A stretch of DNA of 64,000 nucleotides from Marinobacter sediminum (GCF_016820575.1 NZ_JAEMQH010000002.1:186001-250000), one strand, 5' to 3'. Numbered from the stretch's first letter, positions 20,858 to 28,876 are shown. Numbers and translations: made by a program. Notes: generated from the sequence alone by a model not told the origin.

Positions 20858-21597
20858 CCCGGCGTCCTGGCTAGCGCCCAGATCTGAATGTCCCGGGCGC
20901 CGTGCCGCGCCAGTAACCCTGCCAGTGTTCGAGCCGTTGCACCCGTGGTCACCACATCGTCCACGATGGCGACCTGCATTGGTACCTCGCCTTGAAGCTG
21001 AAAAAGACCGTGCAGGTTTTTCAGTCGCTCGTCTCGGTTCAGTTCCCGTTGGCTGCGCGCTTTCCGTGTTCGGCGGATCAGGCCGCTGGCAACCGGCACC
21101 GCAAGCCTGCTGCCAAGTTCCTCCGCAATCTCCTGCGCCTGATTAAAGCCGCGACTGCGTCGGCGTTGCGGGTGCATGGGCGAGGGTATCAACAGATCGG
21201 GGCGGGGCAGGTGGCCGGCGGCAAGTTGAGTTTCCAGATTTTGTCCGAGCCCCGCGATCAGGGGGCGGGCGAATTTGCGCTGGCGGTTGTACTTGTAGCG
21301 GCCAATCATGCTGTCGACCGGAAACTGGTAGCGCCAGGGAATAACGGCACGGGAAAATGGTGGGGGATCGGTCAGGCACTGCCCGCACAGGTGATTATTG
21401 GCGGCCCATGGCAGTGGCAGTGCGCAGGCCTTACACGACCAATGGTTAACCGGAAGGTCGCGCTGGCAGGCATCACATAAGCCATTGATTGCATTGGGGT
21501 GCAGGCAAGCCACGCACACACCTGCCGATTTTTCACTGTTAACCTTTAGTTCCATTAAGGTTGACAGCCAGTTCAGGCCCTTTATCATCTGTTTCAT
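20854..21597 (-). CDS. comF: ComF-family phosphoribosyltransferase-like protein
   Basis: Competence/DNA-uptake-linked protein with an N-terminal zinc-finger-like cysteine region (CVACLHP, LCDACQRDL, CKAC, LCGQC) and a C-terminal type I phosphoribosyltransferase domain containing the PRPP loop VAIVDDVVTTGATARTLA. The 247-residue length is normal. The start at 21597 is uncertain because codons ~11-21 coincide with a BirA-like palindrome and the bioB promoter. In-frame starts at 21588 and 21555 are alternatives. It is divergent from bioB. Confidence 0.9.
   Translation of the reverse strand: MKQMIKGLNWLSTLMELKVNSEKSAGVCVACLHPNAINGLCDACQRDLPVNHWSCKACALPLPWAANNHLCGQCLTDPPPFSRAVIPWRYQFPVDSMIGRYKYNRQRKFARPLIAGLGQNLETQLAAGHLPRPDLLIPSPMHPQRRRSRGFNQAQEIAEELGSRLAVPVASGLIRRTRKARSQRELNRDERLKNLHGLFQLQGEVPMQVAIVDDVVTTGATARTLAGLLARHGARDIQIWALARTPG
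21536..21567. promoter_or_regulatory. BirA-like operator 1, distal to bioB
   Basis: The inverted repeat CTGTTAACC (21536-21544), 14 bases, GGTTGACAG (21559-21567) matches in 8 of 9 arm positions and resembles the known proteobacterial BirA box TTGTAAACC-N14/16-GGTTTACAA. The right arm contains the TTGACA -35 element of the bioB promoter, so binding would block RNA polymerase. The site lies inside the 5' end of comF. Confidence 0.7.
21561..21588 (+). promoter_or_regulatory. Candidate sigma-70 promoter of bioB
   Basis: A perfect -35 TTGACA (21561-21566), a 16-base spacer and -10 TATCAT (21583-21588) would place the start of transcription near 21595, about 45 bases before bioB. It is flanked and overlapped by two BirA-like palindromes. 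Confidence 0.7.
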
Positions 21598-21629
21598 CCG
21601 TAAACCCAGAGACCGGAAAAGGTTAACAG
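21598..21629. promoter_or_regulatory. BirA-like operator 2, proximal to bioB
   Basis: CCGTAAACC (21598-21606), 14 bases, GGTTAACAG (21621-21629). The core GTAAACC/GGTTAAC matches the BirA consensus with the same spacing as operator 1. It starts right after the inferred transcription start and reaches the ribosome-binding region of bioB (ATG at 21639). Centres of the two operators are 62 bp apart, close to six helical turns. Confidence 0.75.
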
Positions 21630-21638
21630 GACTTACCC

Positions 21639-22721
21639 ATGACCGCTACAGCACCCTCTACGGCAATCTCAACGGCAATCCGTCACGACTGGACGCTGCA
21701 AGAAGCACGCGACCTTTTTGAGCTTCCGTTCAACGATCTTCTTTTCCGTGCCCAGACTGTACACCGCGAACACTTTGATCCTAATGAGGTCCAGGTCAGC
21801 ACTTTGTTGTCGATCAAGACCGGTGCCTGTCCGGAGGATTGCAAATACTGCCCTCAAAGCGGTCATTACAATACGGGGCTTGAGAAGGAAAAGTTGCTCG
21901 AAATCGAGAAGGTAGTGGCGGAAGCGAAGGCCGCGAAAGGCAAGGGCGCCTCGCGTTTCTGCATGGGGGCGGCCTGGCGCAGCCCGTCCAAAAAAGACAT
22001 GCCCTACGTCCTCGATATGGTTAAACAGGTGAAGTCTCTGGGCCTGGAAACCTGCATGACCCTGGGCATGCTGAAAGAGAGTCAGGCGAAAGAACTGGCG
22101 GATGCCGGGTTGGATTACTACAACCACAATCTGGACACCTCCGAGAAGTTTTACAGCCACATCATCACTACCCGGACCTATAAAGATCGTCTGGACACGC
22201 TGGATAACGTTCGCAAGGCGGGCATGAAGGTGTGTTGTGGCGGCATTCTGGGCATGGGTGAAGACGAAGACGACCGGGTCGGCCTGCTGCTTCAGCTGGC
22301 CAATTTGCCGCAGCATCCCGAGAGTGTGCCGGTCAATATGCTGGTGAAGGTGAAGGGTACCCCCATGGAAAACGTGGAAGACCTGGATCCGTTCGACTTC
22401 GTTCGTATTATCGCTGTGGCCCGCATCATGATGCCGGCGTCTCACGTTCGCCTGTCTGCGGGCAGGGAAAATATGAACGAGCAGATGCAGGCACTGTGTT
22501 TCATGGCGGGTGCAAACTCGATTTTCTACGGTGAGAAGCTGCTGACTACCGCAAACCCGGAAGCAGATGCAGATATGGAACTGTTCCGTCGCCTGGGTAT
22601 CCGTCCAGAGCAGCGGGAGCAGTGTGCGTCTGAGGAGCAGGAGGAAGAGGCGATCACCGAGGCGGTGGAGTATGAAGCCACGCGCCACATGTTCTATGAC
22701 GCCACGCGGGAATCTGCGTAA
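21639..22721 (+). CDS. bioB: Biotin synthase
   Basis: Radical-SAM enzyme that inserts sulfur into dethiobiotin, the last step of biotin synthesis. The radical-SAM cluster motif [10 protein letters not shown] is intact, as are [19 protein letters not shown] and the late FYGEKLLTT segment. Length is 360 residues with a slightly extended C-terminus. It is the first gene of bioB-F-C-D and sits directly behind two BirA-like palindromes, so repression by biotinyl-AMP-bound BirA is likely. Confidence 0.98.
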   Translation: MTATAPSTAISTAIRHDWTLQEARDLFELPFNDLLFRAQTVHREHFDPNEVQVSTLLSIKTGACPEDCKYCPQSGHYNTGLEKEKLLEIEKVVAEAKAAKGKGASRFCMGAAWRSPSKKDMPYVLDMVKQVKSLGLETCMTLGMLKESQAKELADAGLDYYNHNLDTSEKFYSHIITTRTYKDRLDTLDNVRKAGMKVCCGGILGMGEDEDDRVGLLLQLANLPQHPESVPVNMLVKVKGTPMENVEDLDPFDFVRIIAVARIMMPASHVRLSAGRENMNEQMQALCFMAGANSIFYGEKLLTTANPEADADMELFRRLGIRPEQREQCASEEQEEEAITEAVEYEATRHMFYDATRESA

Positions 22722-22743
22722 CGCTTTTCCATGAATTGATCAG

Positions 22744-22863
22744 TCCCGGGGAAGCGACAAGCGGGTACTGCTCCCCGGGATACGTTACAAGCACCTCCCT
22801 GTGCACTTGATTCGGGCCATCCCTGGCCCTCAACAATCCCGGGGAGCAGTACCCGCTTGTCGC
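22744..22863. repeat. Structured inverted repeat between bioB and bioF
   Basis: A perfect 27-bp inverted repeat has arms at 22754-22780 and 22837-22863. The 56-base loop contains two smaller hairpins, GCAC/GTGC (22791-22804) and GGGCCA/TGGCCC (22814-22829), so the whole could fold as a multi-branch structure. The nine-base motif TCCCGGGGA occurs at 22744-22752 and 22837-22845, and its complement TCCCCGGGA at 22772-22780, allowing alternative pairings. No T run follows, so it is not a simple terminator. It may be a REP-like or mobile palindromic element, or an mRNA processing or stability structure. Confidence 0.85.
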
Positions 22864-22895
22864 CCATGCCCTTGAGCTGAACGTCAGGTGTTGCC

Positions 22896-24071
22896 GTGAG
22901 GGACTTTGCTCTAGAACTCGAACAGCGAAAACAGGCCGGGCTCTACCGAACCCGTCGCCAGATCTCAGGCCCCCAGCAGCCGGTACTAACCTCCGACGGC
23001 AAACCCCTGCTGTCATTCTGCAGTAACGATTACCTTGGCTTGGCCAACCACCCGGCCAATATTGATGCACTCAGGGATGCGCTGCCCGAGACCGGGCTCG
23101 GTGGCGCCGCGTCGCACCTGATTTGTGGCCACCACGATGCCCATCATCAATTAGAGCAACGGCTTGCCGAATTCACCGGCCGAAGCTCCGCGTTGTTCTT
23201 CTCTACCGGGTACATGGCTAACATGGGCGTGATCTCAGCGTTGGCCGGGCGTGGCGACACTATTCTTTCCGACCGGCTCAATCACGCTTCGATTATTGAC
23301 GGCTGTATCCTCAGTCGGGCAAGGGTCCGACGCTATGCTCATGGCGATGTCGGTGCGCTTGAAACGATGCTGGTCCAGACTTCTGGTCACAAGCTGGTGG
23401 TGACCGATGGTGTGTTCAGCATGGATGGCGATGTTGCCCCGTTGAAGGAACTCGCGCGGGTGTGTCGGGAGCACGATGCCTTGCTGGTGGTTGATGATGC
23501 TCATGGCATTGGTGTGCTCGGCCCCGAGGGACGCGGCAGCATTGCCGCACAGGGGTTGTCCGAAGAGGATGTGCCGGTGCTCATCGGCACCCTGGGCAAA
23601 GCCGTGGGTACCAGTGGTGCCTTCGTCGCGGGATCCTCGGTGCTGATGGATTATCTGGTCCAGAAGGCCCGCACCTACATCTACACCACGGCCATGCCGC
23701 CGGCCATTGCCGCCGCGACCTGTGCCAGTATCGATCTGATCGAACGCGACGATGAACGCCGCCGGCATCTCGAGAAACTGATCGCGGTTTTCCGGCAGCA
23801 AGCGACGGCCATGGGCTATCAGCTGATGCCATCGGAAACCCCGATTCAGCCCATCATGGTGGGCGATAACTGGACCGCCCTTGAATTGAGCAAGGCTCTG
23901 GAGCAGCAGGGGTTGCTGGTTACCGCCATTCGGCCGCCGACAGTGCCGGAAGGTGAAGCGCGTCTTCGTGTGACTTTCAGCGCCGCGCACAGCGAGGCGG
24001 ACCTGAACCGGTTGTTGCAGGCTCTGTCCAGTTGCCGCCATTTGTTGCCTAGTCCCGGGGTGGCAGTGTGA
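22896..24071 (+). CDS. bioF: 8-amino-7-oxononanoate synthase
   Basis: PLP enzyme that condenses pimeloyl-ACP (or -CoA) with alanine. The start is GTG 22896. Visible features are FCSNDYLGLANHP, the GG..SHLICGHH segment, the aspartate in VVDDAHGIGVLG, and the PLP lysine in GTLGKAVGTSGAF. Length is 391 residues. Its stop overlaps the bioC start (GTGA), so BioF and BioC are translationally coupled. Confidence 0.97.
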   Translation: MRDFALELEQRKQAGLYRTRRQISGPQQPVLTSDGKPLLSFCSNDYLGLANHPANIDALRDALPETGLGGAASHLICGHHDAHHQLEQRLAEFTGRSSALFFSTGYMANMGVISALAGRGDTILSDRLNHASIIDGCILSRARVRRYAHGDVGALETMLVQTSGHKLVVTDGVFSMDGDVAPLKELARVCREHDALLVVDDAHGIGVLGPEGRGSIAAQGLSEEDVPVLIGTLGKAVGTSGAFVAGSSVLMDYLVQKARTYIYTTAMPPAIAAATCASIDLIERDDERRRHLEKLIAVFRQQATAMGYQLMPSETPIQPIMVGDNWTALELSKALEQQGLLVTAIRPPTVPEGEARLRVTFSAAHSEADLNRLLQALSSCRHLLPSPGVAV

Positions 24072-24910
24072 GCGCCGTGGCTGCCCAGGTCTCCGGTTCG
24101 GAGCAGAAGCCGGGGCTGGCGGCTTCCTCAATTGCAGAGAAGTCTCTGATCGCCAGCCAGTTCGGTGGTGCCAGTAAAACCTACGACGGCGCTTCCCGGT
24201 TGCAGCGGATTATGGGCGAGGAAATGCTGGATGCGTTGAAACTTTCGGGGGACGGTCTGCGGCCGCGGCGAATCCTGGATCTTGGTTGTGGCACCGGTTG
24301 GTTCACCCGGAAGCTCGGGCAGAGCTGGCCGTGCCCGGTAACCGGTGTGGATTTATCTCCCGGGATGATCGGGCAGGCCCGTGAGCAGTCTGGCCCGGCG
24401 GTTGAGTGGTTGGTCGCTGATGCAGAGTCTCTGCCGTTCCCGTCCGATAGCTTTGATGTGGTGTTCAGTAACTTGATGGTGCAGTGGTGTGATGATCCCC
24501 GCACAGTTTTTGCCGAGTGCCAGCGGGTTCTCCGTCCGGGCGGACGGTTGGTGCTGTCTACGCTGCTGGAAGGCACCCTTACAGAGCTCAAGCGGGCTTG
24601 GGCTGTGGCTGATCCGGGCCAGCAGCACGTTAATCGGTTTGAGTCTGAACCTGACTTACGGCAATGGGTTGAGGCCGTGTTGCCGGATGCCCGTGTGGAC
24701 ACTCGGACCATAGCATTACCCTATGCGTCGCCGATGGCGCTTGCCGCCGAGTTGCGCCTGCTGGGTGCCGGTTTCAAGAGTGACAATCGGCGCAAGACCC
24801 TGACCGCCCCCGGTCGTGTCCGCACTATGTGCCGGAATTATCCCAAACAATCCGATGGCACCGTCGTCGCCAGTTATGAAGCGGCGTGGGTGTATTGGCA
24901 GGCACCCTGA
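24068..24910 (+). CDS. bioC: Malonyl-ACP O-methyltransferase BioC
   Basis: SAM-dependent methyltransferase that masks malonyl-ACP so the fatty-acid machinery can build pimeloyl-ACP methyl ester. The SAM site LDLGCGTGWFTRKL is followed by TGVDLSPGMIGQA and FSNLMVQWC, typical of BioC. It is 280 residues with a GTG start overlapping bioF. The demethylating esterase bioH, which in Pseudomonas sits between bioF and bioC, is absent here. Confidence 0.94.
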   Translation: MSAVAAQVSGSEQKPGLAASSIAEKSLIASQFGGASKTYDGASRLQRIMGEEMLDALKLSGDGLRPRRILDLGCGTGWFTRKLGQSWPCPVTGVDLSPGMIGQAREQSGPAVEWLVADAESLPFPSDSFDVVFSNLMVQWCDDPRTVFAECQRVLRPGGRLVLSTLLEGTLTELKRAWAVADPGQQHVNRFESEPDLRQWVEAVLPDARVDTRTIALPYASPMALAAELRLLGAGFKSDNRRKTLTAPGRVRTMCRNYPKQSDGTVVASYEAAWVYWQAP

Positions 24911-24957
24911 TTTCTGTTTACCTTTCCTCTTCAATAAACCTCGGAATTTCATAAGTT

Positions 24958-25650
24958 ATGGCCAAGAAAACCTTTTTCGTTACCGGCACGGATACGGGCG
25001 TGGGCAAGACCATGGTGTCGGCGGCGATTCTCGAGGCGGCCCGGACTGCTGGTCTGCGCACCCTGGCAATGAAACCGATTGCTTCCGGCTGCGACGAGAC
25101 GCCGGAAGGCTTGCGTAATGAGGATGCCCTGGCCCTGCAGAGCGCCATGACCGAATCGCTGGCCTATGAGGTGATCAATCCAGTGGCGCTGAAGCCGGCG
25201 ATTGCACCGCACGTGGCGGCGGCTCAGGCCGGCAAATCTGTGACGGCACAGCGTTTGATCGGGTTCTGTCGGGGGCTGCAGATGCGTCCCGCTGACCTGA
25301 TGCTGATCGAGGGTGCGGGTGGCTGGCGGGTGCCGCTTAATAATCGGGAAACCTATGCGTCTGTGCCGCGCGAGCTGGGCACGCCGGTGATTCTGGTGGT
25401 CAGTCTGAAACTGGGGTGTATCAACCATGCCTTGCTGACTGCCGAGGCGATTCGGGCGGATGGCCTGGTCGTGGCGGGCTGGGTGGCTAATAGGGCAGAA
25501 GCCGAAACAATGAGTTGTGAGCAGGAAACTCTGGATTACCTGCGCTCGCACATGGCTGCGCCGTGTCTGGGGGAGCTGCCCTGGTTAGCTGAGCCGGACC
25601 CCGTTGCCCTGGCATCGCACCTGGATCTCAAATATTTGATTGAAAATTGA
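24958..25650 (+). CDS. bioD: Dethiobiotin synthetase
   Basis: ATP-dependent carboxylation and ring closure of diaminopelargonic acid. It has the P-loop GTDTGVGKTMVSA, MKPIASGC and the family motif LIEGAGGWRVPL over 230 residues. It is the fourth gene of the cluster. bioA, which makes its substrate, is not in the window. Confidence 0.97.
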   Translation: MAKKTFFVTGTDTGVGKTMVSAAILEAARTAGLRTLAMKPIASGCDETPEGLRNEDALALQSAMTESLAYEVINPVALKPAIAPHVAAAQAGKSVTAQRLIGFCRGLQMRPADLMLIEGAGGWRVPLNNRETYASVPRELGTPVILVVSLKLGCINHALLTAEAIRADGLVVAGWVANRAEAETMSCEQETLDYLRSHMAAPCLGELPWLAEPDPVALASHLDLKYLIEN

Positions 25651-25701
25651 CCAGGAATATGGCTAACTGGAGTCAATAATTGGTCAGTGGAAGCAGTGGC
25701 T

Positions 25702-25947
25702 ATGATCAGTAATACACTTGCAATCGGTATTCAAGGCATTCAGGACGGCATGGTCGGTATGGACAATGCGGCCCGGAAAATTGCTCGTGGTGGTGTCGAT
25801 GGTCCGCAAGGGACTGCAGAAGGTGCCGGTAGTCTGGTCGAGCCAATCATTGATCTGAAATTGTATGAGCGCAGCGTTGAGGCCTCGGCCCAAGTCGTGA
25901 AGGCTGCTGACGAGACGCTCGGTACCCTCTTGGACATCATGGCCTGA
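25702..25947 (+). CDS. Minimal flagellar rod/hook-like protein of unknown role
   Basis: An 81-residue protein starting at ATG 25702, with GGAAG 8 bases upstream. Its N-terminal ~30 residues (LAIGIQGIQDGMVGMDNAARKIA) resemble the N-terminal helix of FlgC/FlgE/FlgG-type axial proteins. Its C-terminal ~35 residues (ending VVKAADETLGTLLDIM) resemble their C-terminal helix. The central domain of real rod proteins is absent. It is followed 23 bases later by a SprA-like HExxH protein. No flagellar gene is nearby. Family assignment is from motif resemblance only. Confidence 0.75.
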   Translation: MISNTLAIGIQGIQDGMVGMDNAARKIARGGVDGPQGTAEGAGSLVEPIIDLKLYERSVEASAQVVKAADETLGTLLDIMA

Positions 25948-25970
25948 ATGTCGCGGCCTGAGTACCGGTC

Positions 25971-26627
25971 TTGAACGCAATATCCCCCAATTTCCCAGCC
26001 TTTTCCCCGTCGGTTACCGGCCAGGTCGCGCCTCGGCCCGAAGCTGAACCGTCCCGGGCGAATGGCCGTTCCGGTGAAGACCAGCCGAAGGCTCGTGCTA
26101 GCGGCGTTTCCGCAACGTCTGAGCAGGGGCTGAGCCCGGAAGAACTCAAGCAGCTTACTGAACTCAAGGCCCGGGATCGCGAAGTGCGTGCCCATGAAGC
26201 GGCGCACCAGGCGGTGGGCGGTCAGTACGCGGGTGCCATCTCCTATACCTTCCAGCGCGGCCCTGACGGGGCTCAGTACGCTGTGGGCGGCGAGGTGCCC
26301 ATTGATGTGTCTCCGGTTCCGGGAGATCCGCAGGCAACCATCGAAAAAATGCGGGTGGTGCGCGCTGCGGCCATGGCGCCGGCGGAGCCCTCCGGCCAGG
26401 ATCGAGCCGTTGCTGCAGAAGCCATGCAGGTTATGTTGAAAGCCCAGTCTGAGGTGATGTCCGGCCAGGAAGACACCGCAGGCGCCGCGCCCAAGCCGGA
26501 GCAGGGCAGTGAAGACGATTCACAGTCGCGCACCGGACAGCTGGCGAATGGCACTTATCAAGCTGTCTCCGCGATGACGGATGACGCTAAACAGCAGAGC
26601 TCAGCTTTTCGCCCTGTTGCAGCTTAA
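25971..26627 (+). CDS. SprA-related putative metalloprotease (CJM1_0395-like)
   Basis: 218 residues starting at TTG 25971. An in-frame stop at 25959-25961 excludes earlier starts, and no ATG fits. A disordered, Pro/Ser-rich N-terminal ~50 residues precedes a charged helix and the conserved block VRAHEAAHQAVGGQYAGA, which holds the HExxH motif (His75-Glu76-His79). SYTFQRGPDGAQYAVGGEV follows. These match the SprA-related family by inspection. Proteolysis is suggested by HExxH but unproven. It is paired with the minimal rod-like protein upstream. Confidence 0.8.
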   Translation: MNAISPNFPAFSPSVTGQVAPRPEAEPSRANGRSGEDQPKARASGVSATSEQGLSPEELKQLTELKARDREVRAHEAAHQAVGGQYAGAISYTFQRGPDGAQYAVGGEVPIDVSPVPGDPQATIEKMRVVRAAAMAPAEPSGQDRAVAAEAMQVMLKAQSEVMSGQEDTAGAAPKPEQGSEDDSQSRTGQLANGTYQAVSAMTDDAKQQSSAFRPVAA

Positions 26628-26768
26628 GTCTTGACGCTCAACTGTTACCTCTCTTGATCCAAAGCACGCTTCCCCTTCTCCTGCCTGCAACCTCTTGTAT
26701 TTCCACGTGACGTCGCCTGTAGCGGGCTTTTCGGTCACAGTTCGCAACACAAATTTTTATATCGACTA

Positions 26769-26798
26769 TTGACAATTCTGTGCCTCTAAACGTATGTT
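26769..26798 (+). promoter_or_regulatory. Candidate sigma-70 promoter of the first acyl-CoA dehydrogenase
   Basis: A perfect -35 TTGACA (26769-26774), an 18-base spacer and -10 TATGTT (26793-26798). The -10 lies inside the PsrA-like palindrome. The inferred transcript starts near 26805, leaving a ~108-base leader. The rest of the gap after the SprA-like gene (26628-26768) shows nothing I recognise. Confidence 0.6.
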
Positions 26799-26813
26799 TC
26801 AAACAAGTGTTTA
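26787..26813. promoter_or_regulatory. PsrA-like fatty-acid-responsive operator
   Basis: Two overlapping inverted repeats with identical 4-base spacers: TAAAC-GTAT-GTTTC (26787-26800) and CAAAC-AAGT-GTTTA (26800-26813). The known PsrA box in Pseudomonas is (G/C)AAAC-N2-4-GTTT(G/C). Placement over the -10 element predicts repression relieved by long-chain fatty acids, which fits the downstream beta-oxidation gene. Confidence 0.65.
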
Positions 26814-26912
26814 ATTAAGGCTGCAGCGCGGTGCGTTGCGGTGTTTGAGAAAAAACCGAGGCTGAAAGCTGTCATTGTGATTCAGCGAAGCCCGAAAACC
26901 GAGGTGGATTCC

Positions 26913-28712
26913 ATGCCTGACTACAAAGCGCCCCTGCGTGACATCAAATTCGTAATGACCGAGCTGCTGGACAGCGAGAAGCACTACGCCAACCTGGAAG
27001 GCGCAGAAGACGCCACTCCGGATATGGTGGACGCCATTATCGGAGAAGGTGCCAAGCTCTGTGAGCAGGTTCTGTCTCCGCTGAACCAGGTCGGTGACCA
27101 AGAGGGCTGCACCTGGAGCGAAGATGGTGTGAAGACGCCGACAGGCTTCAAAGAAGCATACCAGCAGTATGTGGAAGGCGGCTGGCCGTCCATGACTGCC
27201 GATCCCAACTACGGTGGCCAGGGCCTGCCGAGTTCTCTGGGTATCGTGATCAGCGAAATGGTTGGTACCGCCAACTGGTCTTTCGGTATGTACCCGGGCC
27301 TGAGCCACGGTGCGACCAACACCATTGAAGAGCATGGTACTGAAGAGCAGAAGCAGACTTACCTGACCAAGCTGATCAGCGGTGAGTGGACCGGCACCAT
27401 GTGTCTGACCGAGCCGCACTGTGGTTCCGATCTGGGTACCCTGCGCACCAAGGCCGAGCCGAATGCCGATGGCACCTATGCCATTACCGGCACCAAGATC
27501 TTTATCTCAGCCGGCGAGCACGACATGGCTGAGAACATCGTTCACATCGTTCTGGCGCGTCTGCCGGGCGCACCGGAAGGCACCAAGGGTATCTCGCTGT
27601 TCATCGTGCCCAAGAACCTGCCGAACGAAGACGGTTCCTCCGGTGAGCGCAACGCCGTTTCCTGTGGTTCCATTGAGCACAAAATGGGTATCCACGGCAA
27701 CGCTACCTGCGTGATGAATTTTGACGGCGCCAAAGGCTGGTTGATCGGTCCTGAGAACCGTGGCCTAAACTGCATGTTTACCTTCATGAATACCGCCCGT
27801 ATCGGTACCGCTCTCCAGGGTCTGGGTGCTGCCGAGCTGGGCTTCCAGGGTTCCCTTGCCTACGCCAAGGATCGTCTGGCCATGCGCTCCCTGAGCGGCC
27901 CGAAGAATCCGGAAGGCATTGCCGATCCGATCATTGTGCACCCGGACGTGCGTCGCATGCTGCTGACTCAGAAGGCCATCGCCGAAGGCGCTCGGGCCCT
28001 GATTTACCTGACCGCACAGCAGGCTGATATTGTTCAGAACGGCAAGACCGAAGAAGAGCGTAAGGCTGCTGACGAATCCCTGGGTTTCCTGACGCCAATC
28101 GCCAAAGCCTTCCTGACCGAAATCGGCTACGAAGCCGCTAACCTGGGCATGCAGGTGTTCGGCGGCCACGGCTTTATCTCCGAATGGGGTATGGAGCAGA
28201 ACGTACGTGATGCCCGTATCGGCATGATCTACGAAGGTACCACCGGAATTCAGGCTCTGGATCTACTGGGCCGCAAGGTTCTGATGACTCAGGGTGAGTC
28301 TCTGAAGGGCTTCACCAAGCAGGTGCACGTGTTCTGTAAGGAAAATGCAGACAACGAGCAACTGAAGGAATTCCTGGAGCCGCTGGCCGCGATCAACAAG
28401 GAGTGGGGCGACCTGACCATGAAGGTTGGTATGACCGCCATGAAGAACCGTGAAGAAGTGGGTGCCGCGTCTGTGGACTACCTGATGTATTCCGGATACG
28501 CCGTATTTGCCTACCTGTGGGCGCGTATGGCCAAGGTTGCACTGGACACCATGGCAGATGGAACCTCGGAAGAGATGTTCTACAACGCCAAGGTGCAGAC
28601 TGCACGCTTCTACTTCAAGCGCATGCTGCCCCGTGCCAAAGCCCATGCTGAAAGCATGCTGGCCGGCGCCGACAGCCTGATGGATATGCCTGAGGAAGCC
28701 TTCGCCCTGTAA
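26913..28712 (+). CDS. FadE-type acyl-CoA dehydrogenase, first of two tandem paralogues
   Basis: Flavin enzyme for the first step of fatty-acid beta-oxidation, of the ~600-residue type with an extra C-terminal domain (PA0506/PA0508- and DmdC-like). ATG 26913 follows GAGGTG and gives MPDYKAPLRD, the same start as the second copy. An upstream in-frame extension to 26841 is unlikely. TEPHCGSDLG, FISAGEHD and the YEGTTGIQALDL segment with the presumed catalytic Glu are intact. Length is 599 residues. Chain-length preference cannot be read from sequence. Confidence 0.93.
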   Translation: MPDYKAPLRDIKFVMTELLDSEKHYANLEGAEDATPDMVDAIIGEGAKLCEQVLSPLNQVGDQEGCTWSEDGVKTPTGFKEAYQQYVEGGWPSMTADPNYGGQGLPSSLGIVISEMVGTANWSFGMYPGLSHGATNTIEEHGTEEQKQTYLTKLISGEWTGTMCLTEPHCGSDLGTLRTKAEPNADGTYAITGTKIFISAGEHDMAENIVHIVLARLPGAPEGTKGISLFIVPKNLPNEDGSSGERNAVSCGSIEHKMGIHGNATCVMNFDGAKGWLIGPENRGLNCMFTFMNTARIGTALQGLGAAELGFQGSLAYAKDRLAMRSLSGPKNPEGIADPIIVHPDVRRMLLTQKAIAEGARALIYLTAQQADIVQNGKTEEERKAADESLGFLTPIAKAFLTEIGYEAANLGMQVFGGHGFISEWGMEQNVRDARIGMIYEGTTGIQALDLLGRKVLMTQGESLKGFTKQVHVFCKENADNEQLKEFLEPLAAINKEWGDLTMKVGMTAMKNREEVGAASVDYLMYSGYAVFAYLWARMAKVALDTMADGTSEEMFYNAKVQTARFYFKRMLPRAKAHAESMLAGADSLMDMPEEAFAL

Positions 28713-28748
28713 GGCGCGGGCACCGAAGGACAGTCCTGCAGGACAAGA

Positions 28749-28779
28749 AAGCCCGCGCTCCCCGGACGCGGGCTTTTTT
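28749..28779 (+). terminator. Rho-independent terminator between the two acyl-CoA dehydrogenases
   Basis: GCCCGCG (28751-28757) pairs with CGCGGGC (28767-28773), then six T. The second dehydrogenase therefore probably has its own promoter in 28780-28876. Confidence 0.8.
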
Positions 28780-28876
28780 ATGAGTTGAGATTCGCTTTTA
28801 AGGTAGAATGGGCGTTCATAAAAATTGAGCGGACACACCGCCTGAATAGACTGACTGATTTTTTGGAGAGTTATCG

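Noticed and set aside
21669..22688. 339-codon open frame antisense to bioB
   Set aside because: Mirror of a well-supported gene, without recognisable domains; His-rich composition is typical of antisense frames.
22744..22863. Integron attC site
   Set aside because: The long palindrome suggested it, but the GTTRRRY/RYYYAAC core sites and an integrase are absent.
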